Counted from the first letter of the stretch, positions 52,346 to 61,574 are shown. The stretch is 64,000 nt of DNA from Brenneria rubrifaciens (GCF_005484945.1 NZ_CP034035.1:496001-560000), one strand, 5' to 3'. The notes: a model not told the origin generated them from the sequence alone. Made by a program: numbers and translations.

Positions 52346-53062
52346 ATGAAAAAAGGGCTATTACTGCTTTCCCTTCTGGTGGCAACGGCTACAGGCTTTG
52401 CTCACGCTGATGATTCGCCTATCAAACAGACGCTGACCCGGATGGGAATGCAGGACGCGCAAATTCAGCCCGCGCCGGTGGCGGGAATGAAAACCGTGCT
52501 GACGGACAGCGGCGTGTTCTATATCAGCGCAGACGGCAAACATTTAATCCAGGGGCCGCTGTATGACGTCAGCGGTAAAACGCCGCTGAACCTGACGAAT
52601 CAGATTCTGAAGGGAAAAATGGATGCGTTGCAGGATCAGATGATTGTCTATAAAGCGGCGCAGGAAAAACATGTCATTACTGTGTTTACCGATATCACCT
52701 GCGGCTATTGCCACAAGTTGCATGAACAAATGAAAGAGTACAACGCGCTGGGGATCACCATTCGCTACCTGGCTTTTCCGCGTCAGGGGCTGGACTCCCC
52801 GGCGAAAAAAGACATGCAATCCATCTGGTGTATGGCTAACCGCAACAACGCGTATGATGCCGCGCTGAAAGGCGAAGAGATTTCGCCTGCCACCTGCAAA
52901 ACCGATATCGCCGCCCACTTCCGGCTTGGCGTGCAGTTCGGCGTGAAGGGAACCCCGACCATTGTGTTGGACGATGGCACGGTGGTGCCCGGTTATCAGG
53001 GACCGAAAGAGATGCTGGCGATGCTGGATGAACACAAAGCATCGTTGAACACGGGCGATTGA
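52346..53062 (+). CDS. dsbC: Thiol:disulfide interchange protein DsbC
   Basis: 238 residues. Periplasmic disulfide isomerase. Signal peptide about 1-21 (LLLLSLLVATATGFAHA), N-terminal dimerisation domain, then a thioredoxin fold with active site CGYC (TDITCGYCHKL) and the cis-Pro loop KGTPTIV. A second Cys pair (WCMANRNN, ATCKTD) matches the structural disulfide. ATG 52346 is the start; an ATG 5 bp upstream is closed by TGA. Confidence 0.96.
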   Translation: MKKGLLLLSLLVATATGFAHADDSPIKQTLTRMGMQDAQIQPAPVAGMKTVLTDSGVFYISADGKHLIQGPLYDVSGKTPLNLTNQILKGKMDALQDQMIVYKAAQEKHVITVFTDITCGYCHKLHEQMKEYNALGITIRYLAFPRQGLDSPAKKDMQSIWCMANRNNAYDAALKGEEISPATCKTDIAAHFRLGVQFGVKGTPTIVLDDGTVVPGYQGPKEMLAMLDEHKASLNTGD

Positions 53063-53068
53063 CGTAAC

Positions 53069-54802
53069 GTGGAGCGGATAACACAACTCCGCCGGCGTCC
53101 GCGGGCGGAGGATATTGATTTACCCGCGACAGTGCCGCCCTTGCTGCGTCGCTTGTATGCGCAACGCGGTATTAAAGGCGCACAGGAGTTGGAGCGCGGT
53201 TTGCGCGGCCTGCTGGATTACCGCTTGCTGAGCGGTATCGGGCGGGCCGTCGATTTTCTGCACCGGGCGCTGTCGGACCAGCGCCGCATCGTAATTGTCG
53301 GCGACTTTGACGCCGACGGCGCAACCAGTACCGCGCTGACGGTGCTGGCGCTGCGTAGCATGGGCGGCGTTGACGTAAAGTATCTGGTGCCGAACCGCTT
53401 TGAGGATGGCTACGGGCTAAGCCCGGAAGTCGTCGCGCAGGCGGCGGCGCTGGGGGCTGACGTTATTGTCACGGTGGATAACGGCATTTCTTCCCACGCC
53501 GGCGTGGATGACGCGCATCGGCGCGGCATTGCCGTGCTGGTGACTGACCACCATTTGCCGGGTGAAACCTTGCCCGCCGCCGATGCCATGATTAACCCAA
53601 GTCTGCGCGACTGCGCGTTTCCGTCGAAATCGCTGGCGGGCGTCGGGGTCGCCTTCTATTTGATGATGGCTTTACGGGCGCATCTGCGTGACATCGGCTG
53701 GTTTACCGCGAAAGCGCTGGCGGAGCCGAATCTGGCTGAATTGCTGGATCTGGTGGCGTTGGGGACGGTAGCGGATGTGGTGCCGCTGGACGCCAATAAT
53801 CGTATTCTTGTGGCGCAGGGGCTGAGCCGTATTCGCGCCGGAAAATGCCGTCCGGGCATCAAAGCGCTGCTGGAGGTGGCGAACCGTGAGGGCGGACAAC
53901 TGGTCGCCAGCGATCTTGGTTTCGCGCTTGGGCCGCGGTTGAACGCCGCCGGGCGGCTGGACGATATGTCGGTCGGCGTGGCGCTGCTGCTCTGCGATGA
54001 TATTGCTCAGGCGCGTATGCTGGCTAGCGATCTGGACGCGCTTAACCAGACGCGCCGTGGAATAGAGCAAGGGATGCAAGTGGAGGCGCTGCGCCTGTGC
54101 GAAACGCTGGAGCGCAGCCGCGACCAACTGCCATACGGTCTGGCGATGTATCACCCTGAATGGCATCAAGGGGTGGTTGGCATTCTGGCCTCACGCATCA
54201 AAGAGCGGTTTCACCGTCCGGTCATTGCCTTTGCTCCTGCGGGCGACGGCATGCTGAAAGGATCGGGGCGTTCCATCGCCGGCCTGCATCTGCGCGATGC
54301 GCTGGAGCGTCTGGATACGTTGTATCCGGGGATGATGCTGAAATTCGGCGGTCACGCTATGGCGGCGGGGTTAACACTGATGGAAGAACAGTTTGATGGT
54401 TTCCGTCAGCGCTTTGGCGAACTGGTCGGCGAATGGCTGGATGCCTCGCAACTTGAGGGGGTTATCTGGTCGGATGGCGAACTGGCGCAGCCGGAGTTGT
54501 GTTTATCCACGGCGGAGATGCTGCGTGACGCCGGACCCTGGGGGCAATCGTTTCCTGAACCGACGTTCGACGGCCGTTTTCGTATCCTGCAACAGAAACT
54601 GGTCGGCGAGCGGCATCTGAAAGTGATGGTGGAGCCGGTAAACGGCGGCCCGCTGCTGGATGGTATTGCGTTTAATGTGGATACGCTGTTGTGGCCGGAC
54701 AGCAGCGTGCGCGAGGCGGAGCTGGCGTATAAGCTGGATGTGAATGAGTTTCGCGGTAAGCGCTCGGTGCAACTGCTGATTCAGCATTTATGGCCGCTGT
54801 AA
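53069..54802 (+). CDS. recJ: Single-stranded-DNA-specific exonuclease RecJ
   Basis: 577 residues, exactly the E. coli length. 5'-3' exonuclease for recombination and mismatch repair. DHH-family motifs: VGDFDADGATST (I), VTVDNGIS (II), VTDHHLPGE (III, the DHH box), LGTVADVVPLD (IV), with DHHA1-type YHPEWHQGVVGI and FGGHAMAAG later. GTG 53069 starts six bases after the dsbC stop, suggesting coupling. Confidence 0.96.
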   Translation: MERITQLRRRPRAEDIDLPATVPPLLRRLYAQRGIKGAQELERGLRGLLDYRLLSGIGRAVDFLHRALSDQRRIVIVGDFDADGATSTALTVLALRSMGGVDVKYLVPNRFEDGYGLSPEVVAQAAALGADVIVTVDNGISSHAGVDDAHRRGIAVLVTDHHLPGETLPAADAMINPSLRDCAFPSKSLAGVGVAFYLMMALRAHLRDIGWFTAKALAEPNLAELLDLVALGTVADVVPLDANNRILVAQGLSRIRAGKCRPGIKALLEVANREGGQLVASDLGFALGPRLNAAGRLDDMSVGVALLLCDDIAQARMLASDLDALNQTRRGIEQGMQVEALRLCETLERSRDQLPYGLAMYHPEWHQGVVGILASRIKERFHRPVIAFAPAGDGMLKGSGRSIAGLHLRDALERLDTLYPGMMLKFGGHAMAAGLTLMEEQFDGFRQRFGELVGEWLDASQLEGVIWSDGELAQPELCLSTAEMLRDAGPWGQSFPEPTFDGRFRILQQKLVGERHLKVMVEPVNGGPLLDGIAFNVDTLLWPDSSVREAELAYKLDVNEFRGKRSVQLLIQHLWPL

Positions 54803-54902
54803 TCAGGCTGATGAATAGAGTGTAAACCGTGCGTTTAATCCGCTAGAATGGCGGGTTTACACTATTCCGTTGTCAACGACTTAACGTAAGAATATAAAAA
54901 TC

Positions 54903-56001
54903 ATGTTTGAAATTAATCCGGTAAAAAACCGTATTCAGGATCTGTCTGAGCGTACAGCCGTCCTTAGGGGGTATCTTTGACTATGATGCCAGGAAAGAAC
55001 GCCTCGAAGAAGTAAACGCCGAACTGGAACAGCCGGACGTCTGGAATGAGCCGGAAAGGGCGCAGGCGCTGGGTAAAGAGCGTTCCTCGCTGGAAGCCAT
55101 CGTCGATACCATCGACCAACTGACTCAGGGGCTGGAAGATGTCACGGGTTTGCTGGAGCTGGCGGTAGAAGAAGATGACGAGGATACCTTCAACGAAACC
55201 AGCGCAGAGCTGGACACACTGGAAAACAAATTAGGCCAGCTTGAATTCCGCCGTATGTTCTCTGGCGAATACGATAGCGCGGATTGCTACCTGGATATCC
55301 AGGCCGGTTCCGGCGGCACGGAGGCCCAGGACTGGGCCAGCATGCTGCTGCGCATGTACCTGCGCTGGGCTGAGGACAAAGGCTTCAAGACCGAAATTAT
55401 CGAAGAGTCCGATGGCGAAGTGGCGGGCATCAAATCCGCCACCATCAAGATTATCGGCGACTACGCGTTTGGCTGGCTGCGCACCGAAACCGGCGTGCAT
55501 CGTCTGGTGCGTAAAAGCCCGTTTGATTCCGGCGGTCGTCGCCATACCTCGTTCAGTTCCGCTTTCGTTTATCCCGAAGTGGATGACGACATCGATATCG
55601 AAATCAACCCCGCCGACCTGCGTATTGACGTTTACCGTGCCTCGGGCGCGGGCGGTCAGCACGTTAACCGCACGGAATCCGCGGTGCGTATTACCCACAT
55701 TCCGACCAACATCGTGACGCAGTGTCAGAATGACCGCTCCCAGCATAAAAACAAAGATCAGGCGATGAAACAGCTGAAAGCCAAGCTGTATGAGTTTGAG
55801 ATGCAAAAGAAAAATGCTGAGAAACAGGCGATGGAAGACAACAAGTCGGACATCGGCTGGGGAAGCCAGATCCGCTCCTATGTGTTGGATGATTCGCGCA
55901 TCAAGGATTTACGCACCGGGGTGGAGACACGTAATACCCAGGCAGTGTTGGATGGCGATCTGGATAAATTTATTGAAGCAAGTTTAAAAGCGGGGTTATA
56001 A
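54903..56001 (+). CDS. prfB: Peptide chain release factor 2 (programmed +1 frameshift)
   Basis: 365 residues after frameshifting. The first frame (ATG 54903) runs 25 codons to an in-frame TGA at 54978-54980. The context is AGGGGG-TAT-CTT-TGA-C, the classical Shine-Dalgarno-like signal and slippery CTT. A +1 shift continues at GAC 54979 to the stop at 56001. RF2 motifs: SPF ([16 protein letters not shown]) for UGA/UAA recognition, and GGQ ([18 protein letters not shown]) for hydrolysis. The frameshift makes synthesis depend on RF2 scarcity. This is not a pseudogene. lysS follows 9 bp later. Confidence 0.97.
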
Positions 56002-56010
56002 GGAATTCAC

Positions 56011-57528
56011 ATGGCAGAATCACACTCACAGGGTACCGATCAGGCGCAGGATCTCAATAACGAATTGAAAGCGCGTCGTGAAAAGCTGGCGGCGCTGCGT
56101 GAAAGCGGCATTGCGTTTCCGAATGACTTCCGCCGTAACAGCACTGCCGATCTGCTGCACGCCGCCTATGACGGCAAAGAAAATGAAGAACTGGAAGCGC
56201 TGAATATCGACGTGACGGTTGCCGGTCGTATGATGACCCGCCGTATCATGGGTAAAGCCTCGTTCGTCACGCTACAGGATGTGGGCGGGCGTATTCAACT
56301 GTACGTCTCCCGCGACGATCTGGCGGAAGGTGTTTATAACGAACAGTTCAAAAAATGGGATCTGGGCGATATCCTTGGCGCGCGCGGCAAGCTGTTCAAA
56401 ACCAAGACGGGCGAACTGTCTGTTCACTGCACTGAACTGCGATTGCTGACCAAAGCCCTGCGTCCGCTGCCGGACAAATTCCACGGCCTGGCCGATCAGG
56501 AAACCCGCTACCGCCAGCGTTATCTGGATCTGATTGCCAACGACGAATCTCGCCATACGTTCCGTATTCGCTCTAAAGTGATGGCGGCGATCCGCCGCTT
56601 TATGGTCGAAAACGGTTTTATGGAAGTGGAAACGCCGATGATGCAGGTGATCCCCGGCGGCGCGGCGGCGCGTCCGTTTGTCACCCACCACAATGCGCTG
56701 GACATCGATATGTACCTGCGTATTGCGCCGGAACTATATCTGAAGCGTCTGGTGGTGGGCGGTTTTGAGCGGGTGTTTGAAATTAACCGTAACTTCCGTA
56801 ACGAAGGGGTTTCCCCCCGCCACAACCCGGAATTCACCATGATGGAACTTTATATGGCGTATGCCGATTATAAAGATCTGATCGTGTTGACGGAAAATCT
56901 GTTCCGCACGCTGACGCAGGAGGTGCTGGGCACCACGACGGTTGAGTATGGCGACCAGACTTTCGATTTTGGTAAGCCGTTTGAAAAGCTGACCATGCGT
57001 GAAGCCATCTGCAAATATCGCCCGGAAACCAACGTCGCCGATCTGGATGATCTGGCTAAAGCCACGGCGATTGCCGAGTCTTTGGGCATCAAGATCGAGA
57101 AAAGCTGGGGGTTGGGCCGTATCGTGACCGAGATTTTTGAAGAAACGGCGGAAAGCAACCTGATTCAGCCGACCTTCATTACCGAATACCCGGCGGAAGT
57201 GTCGCCGCTGGCGCGTCGTAACGATAACAACCCGGAAATTACCGATCGCTTTGAATTCTTTATCGGCGGACGTGAAATCGGCAACGGCTTCTCCGAGTTG
57301 AACGATGCGGAAGACCAGGCGGAACGTTTTGCCCAGCAGGTGAGCGCAAAAGACGCCGGTGATGATGAAGCGATGTTCTACGATGAAGACTACGTAACCG
57401 CGCTGGAACACGGTTTGCCGCCAACCGCCGGTCTGGGTATTGGTATCGACCGTATGATTATGCTGTTTACCAACAGCCATACCATTCGCGATGTCATTCT
57501 GTTCCCGGCGATGCGGCCACAGAAATAA
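56011..57528 (+). CDS. lysS: Lysyl-tRNA synthetase
   Basis: 505 residues, class II synthetase. N-terminal OB-fold anticodon-binding domain (about 60-150: [21 protein letters not shown]), then the catalytic core with motif 2 [26 protein letters not shown] and motif 3 [19 protein letters not shown] 56011 follows TAAGGA. Downstream of prfB, as in E. coli. Confidence 0.97.
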   Translation: MAESHSQGTDQAQDLNNELKARREKLAALRESGIAFPNDFRRNSTADLLHAAYDGKENEELEALNIDVTVAGRMMTRRIMGKASFVTLQDVGGRIQLYVSRDDLAEGVYNEQFKKWDLGDILGARGKLFKTKTGELSVHCTELRLLTKALRPLPDKFHGLADQETRYRQRYLDLIANDESRHTFRIRSKVMAAIRRFMVENGFMEVETPMMQVIPGGAAARPFVTHHNALDIDMYLRIAPELYLKRLVVGGFERVFEINRNFRNEGVSPRHNPEFTMMELYMAYADYKDLIVLTENLFRTLTQEVLGTTTVEYGDQTFDFGKPFEKLTMREAICKYRPETNVADLDDLAKATAIAESLGIKIEKSWGLGRIVTEIFEETAESNLIQPTFITEYPAEVSPLARRNDNNPEITDRFEFFIGGREIGNGFSELNDAEDQAERFAQQVSAKDAGDDEAMFYDEDYVTALEHGLPPTAGLGIGIDRMIMLFTNSHTIRDVILFPAMRPQK

Positions 57529-57637
57529 TACTCTCACCTTATTGAGCGTAGTTATAAGCCGGTGCCGCCCGCACCGGTTCAGACTTCGTGGTGATGTGTG
57601 ATCGGTTAAAACAACATCACTTTGTCGGGTTTTCTGC

Positions 57638-57665
57638 TTGCCCGGCAACGGGATAGCGCTATAAT
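57638..57665 (+). promoter_or_regulatory. Promoter of tRNA-Gly
   Basis: TTGCCC (57638-57643), 16-bp spacer and TATAAT (57660-57665), followed by GCCAAGCGC. The tRNA starts 18 bp after the -10. Confidence 0.6.
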
Positions 57666-57682
57666 GCCAAGCGCTTATCCAT

Positions 57683-57756
57683 GCGAGTGTAGTTCAATGG
57701 CAGAACGAGAGCTTCCCAAGCTCTATACGAGGGTTCGATTCCCTTCACTCGCTCCA
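57683..57756 (+). tRNA. glyU: tRNA-Gly (anticodon CCC)
   Basis: 74 nt with CCA. Acceptor GCGAGTG pairs with CACTCGC; anticodon stem-loop AGAGC-TTCCCAA-GCTCT; T-arm GGGTTCGATTCCC. Corresponds to E. coli glyU. A broken P4-type integrase starts 195 bp downstream, so this tRNA is the likely attachment site of a former island. Confidence 0.96.
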
Positions 57757-57878
57757 ATTACCCCTCTCAACGTTTACCCAAGTCCATTAAAACCAGTAAC
57801 CACAAGGCGTCGCGCTATTTTTCAGTCGTTCAGGGAAAACCCGCATCTATCTAAATCTACACCTCAGTGTGAATAGTT

Positions 57879-57952
57879 ATGTGTATAGGACATGATGACA
57901 TCCGAAATCCTATACACATTCGCCCTCAATACAGGTAGGAAACTATACACAT
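57879..57952. repeat. Inverted and direct repeats before the integrase
   Basis: ATGTGTATAGGA (57879-57890) is the perfect inverted copy of TCCTATACACAT (57908-57919). CTATACACAT recurs at 57943-57952, reaching into the integrase ATG. The layout fits integrase arm-type sites or an autoregulatory operator. Confidence 0.55.
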
Positions 57953-58288
57953 GCTGCTTACAGACCTTGAGATCCGCCGTGCCAAGCCAGAGGACAAGCC
58001 TCACACCGAAAACGATGGTAATGGCCTTTCACTACTGATTGAACCTAACGGATCGAAGGGATGGCGCTATCGCTACCGTTTCGATGGTAAAGCAAAACTG
58101 TTGTCGCTTGGCACCTACCCAACGATTTCTTTAGCTGAAGCAAGACAGAAACGCGATGAAGGCAAAAAACTGGTAGCTGCTGGCAATCAACCCCAGCGAA
58201 GTGCGTAAAGAGGTGAAACTTGCTAAAGAAGGTCGTCTTAGCAATACCTTTGAGGTGATTGCCAGAGAATGGTATCAAAAACGAGTAG
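57951..58288 (+). pseudogene. P4-type integrase, frameshifted and truncated
   Basis: The N-terminal DUF4102 arm-binding domain is clear: MLLTDLEIRRAKPEDKPHTEND, then GLSLLIEPNGSKGWRYRYR and LSLGTYPTISLAEARQKRDEGKKLVAAG. One extra base near 58184-58185 shifts the frame. The other frame continues INPSEVRKEVKLAKEGRLSN and TFEVIAREWYQKRVDG, then meets IS DNA at about 58288-58297. The catalytic recombinase domain is absent. It follows glyU, the usual position for an island integrase. Non-functional. Confidence 0.85.
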
Positions 58289-59047
58289 ATGGCCAGTGAG
58301 TCGACGTTTTATCGGGTGCTCCGGCGACACGGTCAGGTACATCATCGAGGCCGCAGTCGGGCACCACTGAAAGTGAATAAACCGACCAGTTATCAGGCTC
58401 TCGAGGCACGCCAGGTGTGGACGTGGGACGTCACCTGGTTAGCCTCACGGGTTCGTGATCGCTATTTTTATCTGTATTTAATAGAAGATATTTTTAGCCG
58501 AAAAATCGTCGGTTATGAGGTTCATGAAGAGGAAAACGGCGAGCAGGCCGCCGCGCTCCTGCACCGCACGGTATTACGTGAAGGGTGCTACCGACATCCG
58601 TTAGTGCTTCATGCCGACAATGGTGCTCCAATGAAATCCCAGACGTTGAAAGCGAAACTGGAAGAACTGAAGATCACCGGCTCGCACAGTCGCCCACGAG
58701 TCAGCAACGATAATCCCTATGTGGAGTCGCTGTTCAGGACGCTAAAATATGTTCCGGCGTGGCCGTCATCAGGCTTCCTGGATCTGGATGAAGCGCGGCG
58801 TTGGGTCGAGGAGTTCAGGCGGTGGTATAACGAAGAGCACCGGCATAGCGCTATCGGTTATGTGACCCCGGGCCAACGGCATAGAGGGGAAGATATAAGC
58901 CTGCTGGCAAAACGAAAAGCCTTGTATGAGACGGCTCAAAAAGCCCGACCGGAACGGTGGTCAACCTCATGCCGTCAATGGCAGCGGGTCGAGGTGGTGA
59001 TGTTGAATCCAGAGAAGCCAGAAACTGGGCTGAAAACGGCAGCATAA
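58289..59047 (+). pseudogene. IS3-family transposase (OrfB), N-terminally truncated
   Basis: 252 codons with an intact DDE integrase core: WTWDVTWL (first Asp), VLHADNGAPM (second Asp) and NDNPYVESLFRTLKY (Glu). The C-terminal YNEEHRHSAIGYVTPGQRH is typical of IS3-family OrfB. The frame enters at MASESTFYRVLRRHGQ, about 40 or more residues into a normal OrfB, and OrfA is missing. The left part was lost at the junction with the integrase remnant, so the copy is probably inactive. Confidence 0.85.
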
Positions 59048-59077
59048 AAACGAATAAGGGTGTCAACTTCGTTGACA
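58289..59077 (+). mobile_element. Partial IS3-family insertion sequence with right terminal repeat
   Basis: The right end is read as GGGTGTCAACTTCGTTGACA (59058-59077), ending in CA as IS3-family elements do. No left-end copy is present upstream. Only the OrfB part and right end remain. Confidence 0.7.
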
Positions 59078-59381
59078 GCTACCGCGTTTCCGATCCATCT
59101 TTTTCTTCAAAAACAATAAATTACACAATTTACATTACAGTCTTGATGCGACAGGCAATAAACGTTTCCTGATGGCCCCCTAATAAATGTTATCGCAGGC
59201 TAAAGCCGTATTTATTATCCCGCGTTTTATCGTTAATGAAAGATCGTTAATTTCTCTTTTGTAGTGTGTCTTTTTTTGGTTTTTCGCGTGATGATTAATT
59301 TTTTCTTTTGAATGTTCTCAATGTGTTTATTGAACGAATAAACCGCTACTAGAAGTAATAATAATCCTAAGATTAATGTTT
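59078..59381. other. AT-rich spacer after the IS remnant
   Basis: About 300 bp, AT-rich, with no supported gene or terminator. Confidence 0.5.
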
Positions 59382-60077
59382 TCATTTGGGATATAGAGGG
59401 ATTTTATCGAGCGCATAGGTTGTGTAAATGTGCCCTTGCATACCGTCTACTCCGCAGTTTTTCAGTAGAAAATACTCGGATTGGTTTTGTACGCCTTCAA
59501 CAATGACGCCCTGACAGTATTTTTTAATGTTTGATACTAAAGCTGGCAGCAGATGACCTTTTCTATTTCTTAGCATTTCCCAGTAAAATTCTTTATCTAA
59601 TTTCACATAATTAAACAGAGACTGGCTAACGGCATAAATATTTGCATTTCCGCTGCCAAAGTCATCCAGCCACAGTGGGTAGCGGTTATAAAGTTTTGAA
59701 AGCAGTGGGTTACGCTTCCCATCATTTAAATTAGGAAATCTTTCGTTTATTTCGAAACGGATAAAAGATAAGTCATCCAGTAAATGTTCGATATGGTGAT
59801 TCTGCAATAAAAATACCGCCATAGAATAATCGATATTAATCGCAAGCAGTAAATTGTTATCGATAAAATATGACCTTTTCTTAGCAACACATTCCAGTTG
59901 ATCGATAAGCAGCCGCTGTTTTTCAGAAGGATTCATATTTCGGATATGTTCTTCTGTACTTATGCCTCCATCAAACCGTGTCAATAGCTCCATGGCAAAC
60001 ATAGTGTTCTGACAGTTATAGATAGGCTCCATAACATAGTGTCTGCTGGCCTCTGAGATTGGTTTAACAATCATCAT
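59382..60077 (-). CDS. EAL-domain protein, stand-alone
   Basis: 231 residues consisting of one EAL domain. The metal and catalytic positions of active c-di-GMP phosphodiesterases are kept: E30 in MELLTRF (ELL instead of EAL), N81 (NIDYSM), E109 (RFEINER), D138-D139 (LDDFGSGN), K159 (YVKLDKEF) and E194 (VIVEGVQNQ). This distinguishes it from the degenerate YdiV/RflP type, which it resembles in size. No membrane segment or sensory domain. ATG 60077 follows TTGAGA; ATG 60074 is equally possible. Low GC suggests acquisition. Confidence 0.8.
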   Translation of the reverse strand: MMIVKPISEASRHYVMEPIYNCQNTMFAMELLTRFDGGISTEEHIRNMNPSEKQRLLIDQLECVAKKRSYFIDNNLLLAINIDYSMAVFLLQNHHIEHLLDDLSFIRFEINERFPNLNDGKRNPLLSKLYNRYPLWLDDFGSGNANIYAVSQSLFNYVKLDKEFYWEMLRNRKGHLLPALVSNIKKYCQGVIVEGVQNQSEYFLLKNCGVDGMQGHIYTTYALDKIPLYPK

Positions 60078-60810
60078 GCATCTCAATTGAGAAATATTTC
60101 CTGCATTATTGATCGACCTGTAAAATAGATCAATATTTTTATATCAATAAATAAAAATGGTATATCTACCGATCGATCTGGCTGATTTAATAGACAAAAC
60201 CATTTGGGAAATCATCATGAAATTACATATCACTTATTTAATAGATGAAAATGAATAATTTAAAGTTAATTATGGTTAAAATTTATTGATGATATCTGTT
60301 TCACAAAATAATCATAGCGCTATACCAATAGCCTTTCCGACTGTCGGGAAGCGGGAGATGATTGCAAAGTGCGCCTATTGGCGCAAGCAAGGTTAGGCAT
60401 TTCCGAAATAGTGCTGATAGCGCATATTGACGTTGATGGCCCGGTTGAACAGATATTAGATTATCGATGATAATTAATTTTGAATATGTCACCGCCTTTC
60501 TGTTGAGAAATATATCTAAATTATAAGAAAATTATAAAGAATAAATATTTATTATGACGTGGGATAAATTAATTTTGTTAATGTTTTAGGCGAAAAGTTT
60601 ATCTTTAAATTCTGTTTAAGTATGAATTCGATTTCGGTTTAACGGTTTCATTCTCCCTTACTTTACTTAGTTCTCTACTACAAGCATTGTTTTATTTATC
60701 ATAGTGCGGTATTAACCATTTTTTCTATGTGGATACCGGGCATGTTCTGTAGTCGTATTGTTGCTGAACGAGATGATGGGGCACTTAATCTGAAAGTGAA
60801 AGGGGGGGCT
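60078..60810. other. Long AT-rich intergenic region with a GC-richer islet
   Basis: 733 bp without a supported gene. Most is AT-rich. About 60340-60460 is distinctly GC-richer and reads as a short open frame on the plus strand (LLAQARLGISEIVLIAHID), possibly a gene fragment. It has no start signal and no recognised homology. Confidence 0.4.
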
Positions 60811-61239
60811 ATGTCAGTTTCTGCAAGAAATCAATTAACTGGTATTGTTTCCAGCGTTACTGATGGGGCGGTTAATAATGAAGTTGTTTTAAAACTGGAC
60901 GGCGGAGAGCAACTGACAACCGTCATTACCAGGGCAAGCAGTGATTCTCTGGGATTGGTTCCAGGTAAATCGGTGGTTGCGTTAGTCAAAGCGCCCTGGG
61001 TTATTTTGGCATCGGTAGACTGCGGGCTGAATTTTTCAGCGCGTAATCAGTTTGTGGGTAGGGTGAAAAGCATTGTTAAAGGCGCGGTAAATTCCACTGT
61101 GCATGTTAAGACTGGCAATGGTTTATTGCTGACCTCTAGCATTACTAATGAGAGTCTTGATGAGATGGCGATTGTTGATGGGAGCGAAGTGATGGCCTTG
61201 ATTAAAGCCTCCAGCGTGATTCTGGCTACGCAAAAATAA
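60811..61239 (+). CDS. Molbindin: two-repeat Mop (TOBE) molybdate-binding protein
   Basis: 142 residues made of two Mop repeats: SVSARNQLTGIVSSVTDGAV with VVALVKAPWVIL (about 2-68), then NFSARNQFVGRVKSIVKGAV with VMALIKASSVIL (about 73-139). This is the ModG-type architecture, an oligomeric cytoplasmic store of molybdate or tungstate. No mod genes are adjacent. ATG 60811 follows AGGGGGGG; upstream codons in frame look non-coding. Lies in the AT-rich stretch after glyU. Confidence 0.85.
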   Translation: MSVSARNQLTGIVSSVTDGAVNNEVVLKLDGGEQLTTVITRASSDSLGLVPGKSVVALVKAPWVILASVDCGLNFSARNQFVGRVKSIVKGAVNSTVHVKTGNGLLLTSSITNESLDEMAIVDGSEVMALIKASSVILATQK

Positions 61240-61272
61240 TATCGCTATCGTTGTGTATTATGATGAAAAATC

Positions 61273-61306
61273 GTGTCGTTCCCCAACGGCTATCGGGGAA
61301 CGACAC
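61273..61306 (+). terminator. Hairpin after the molbindin gene
   Basis: A 12-bp perfect stem (61273-61284 with 61295-61306; core TCGTTCCCC and GGGGAACGA) and a 10-nt loop. No T-run, so it may be a transcript-stabilising hairpin or a weak terminator between the convergent genes. Confidence 0.5.
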
Positions 61307-61343
61307 ATTGCAGCAAGTCAGCCGTCCCTGAATAATCATCCCG

Positions 61344-61574
61344 TTATTCTTTGGCGTAAGCATCCTGGTTTTTTTCCAGAATGGAAATGGCGGTCAACAT
61401 CCCTTCTCTGTCGGATTTTTTTTTCATTTCGCCTAATTTCACATACATAAAATCAAGCAACGTGCGGGCATTCACCGGTCTGCCTTGTTCACAAACTCGC
61501 ACGACAGCAAGGCCGATAATGGCTTCGACGCGTGACCGTTGTGCCGGATACCAGGTTAAATTATGAATATTCAT
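61344..61574 (-). CDS. Small protein, possibly AriR/YmgB-like
   Basis: 76 residues, no membrane segment or signal peptide. The helical pattern AIIGLAVVRVCEQGRPVNARTLLDFM, then LTAISILEKN, recalls the AriR/YmgB biofilm- and acid-resistance-linked family (a xxIGxAxxxLLxxGxxVN pattern). The similarity is weak and the function is not claimed. ATG 61574 follows AGAAAGACA. It is convergent with the molbindin gene, in AT-rich DNA. Confidence 0.5.
   Translation of the reverse strand: MNIHNLTWYPAQRSRVEAIIGLAVVRVCEQGRPVNARTLLDFMYVKLGEMKKKSDREGMLTAISILEKNQDAYAKE

Noticed and set aside
54903-54980. Apparent nonsense mutation early in prfB
   Set aside because: It is the conserved regulatory UGA of the RF2 programmed frameshift, with the full slippery context.
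56734-57648. Minus-strand open frame of 304 codons opposite lysS
   Set aside because: Antisense shadow; the lysS synthetase motifs are intact on the plus strand.
60301-60492. Minus-strand open frame of 63 codons
   Set aside because: No start signal and no family; it straddles the composition change of the GC-rich islet.
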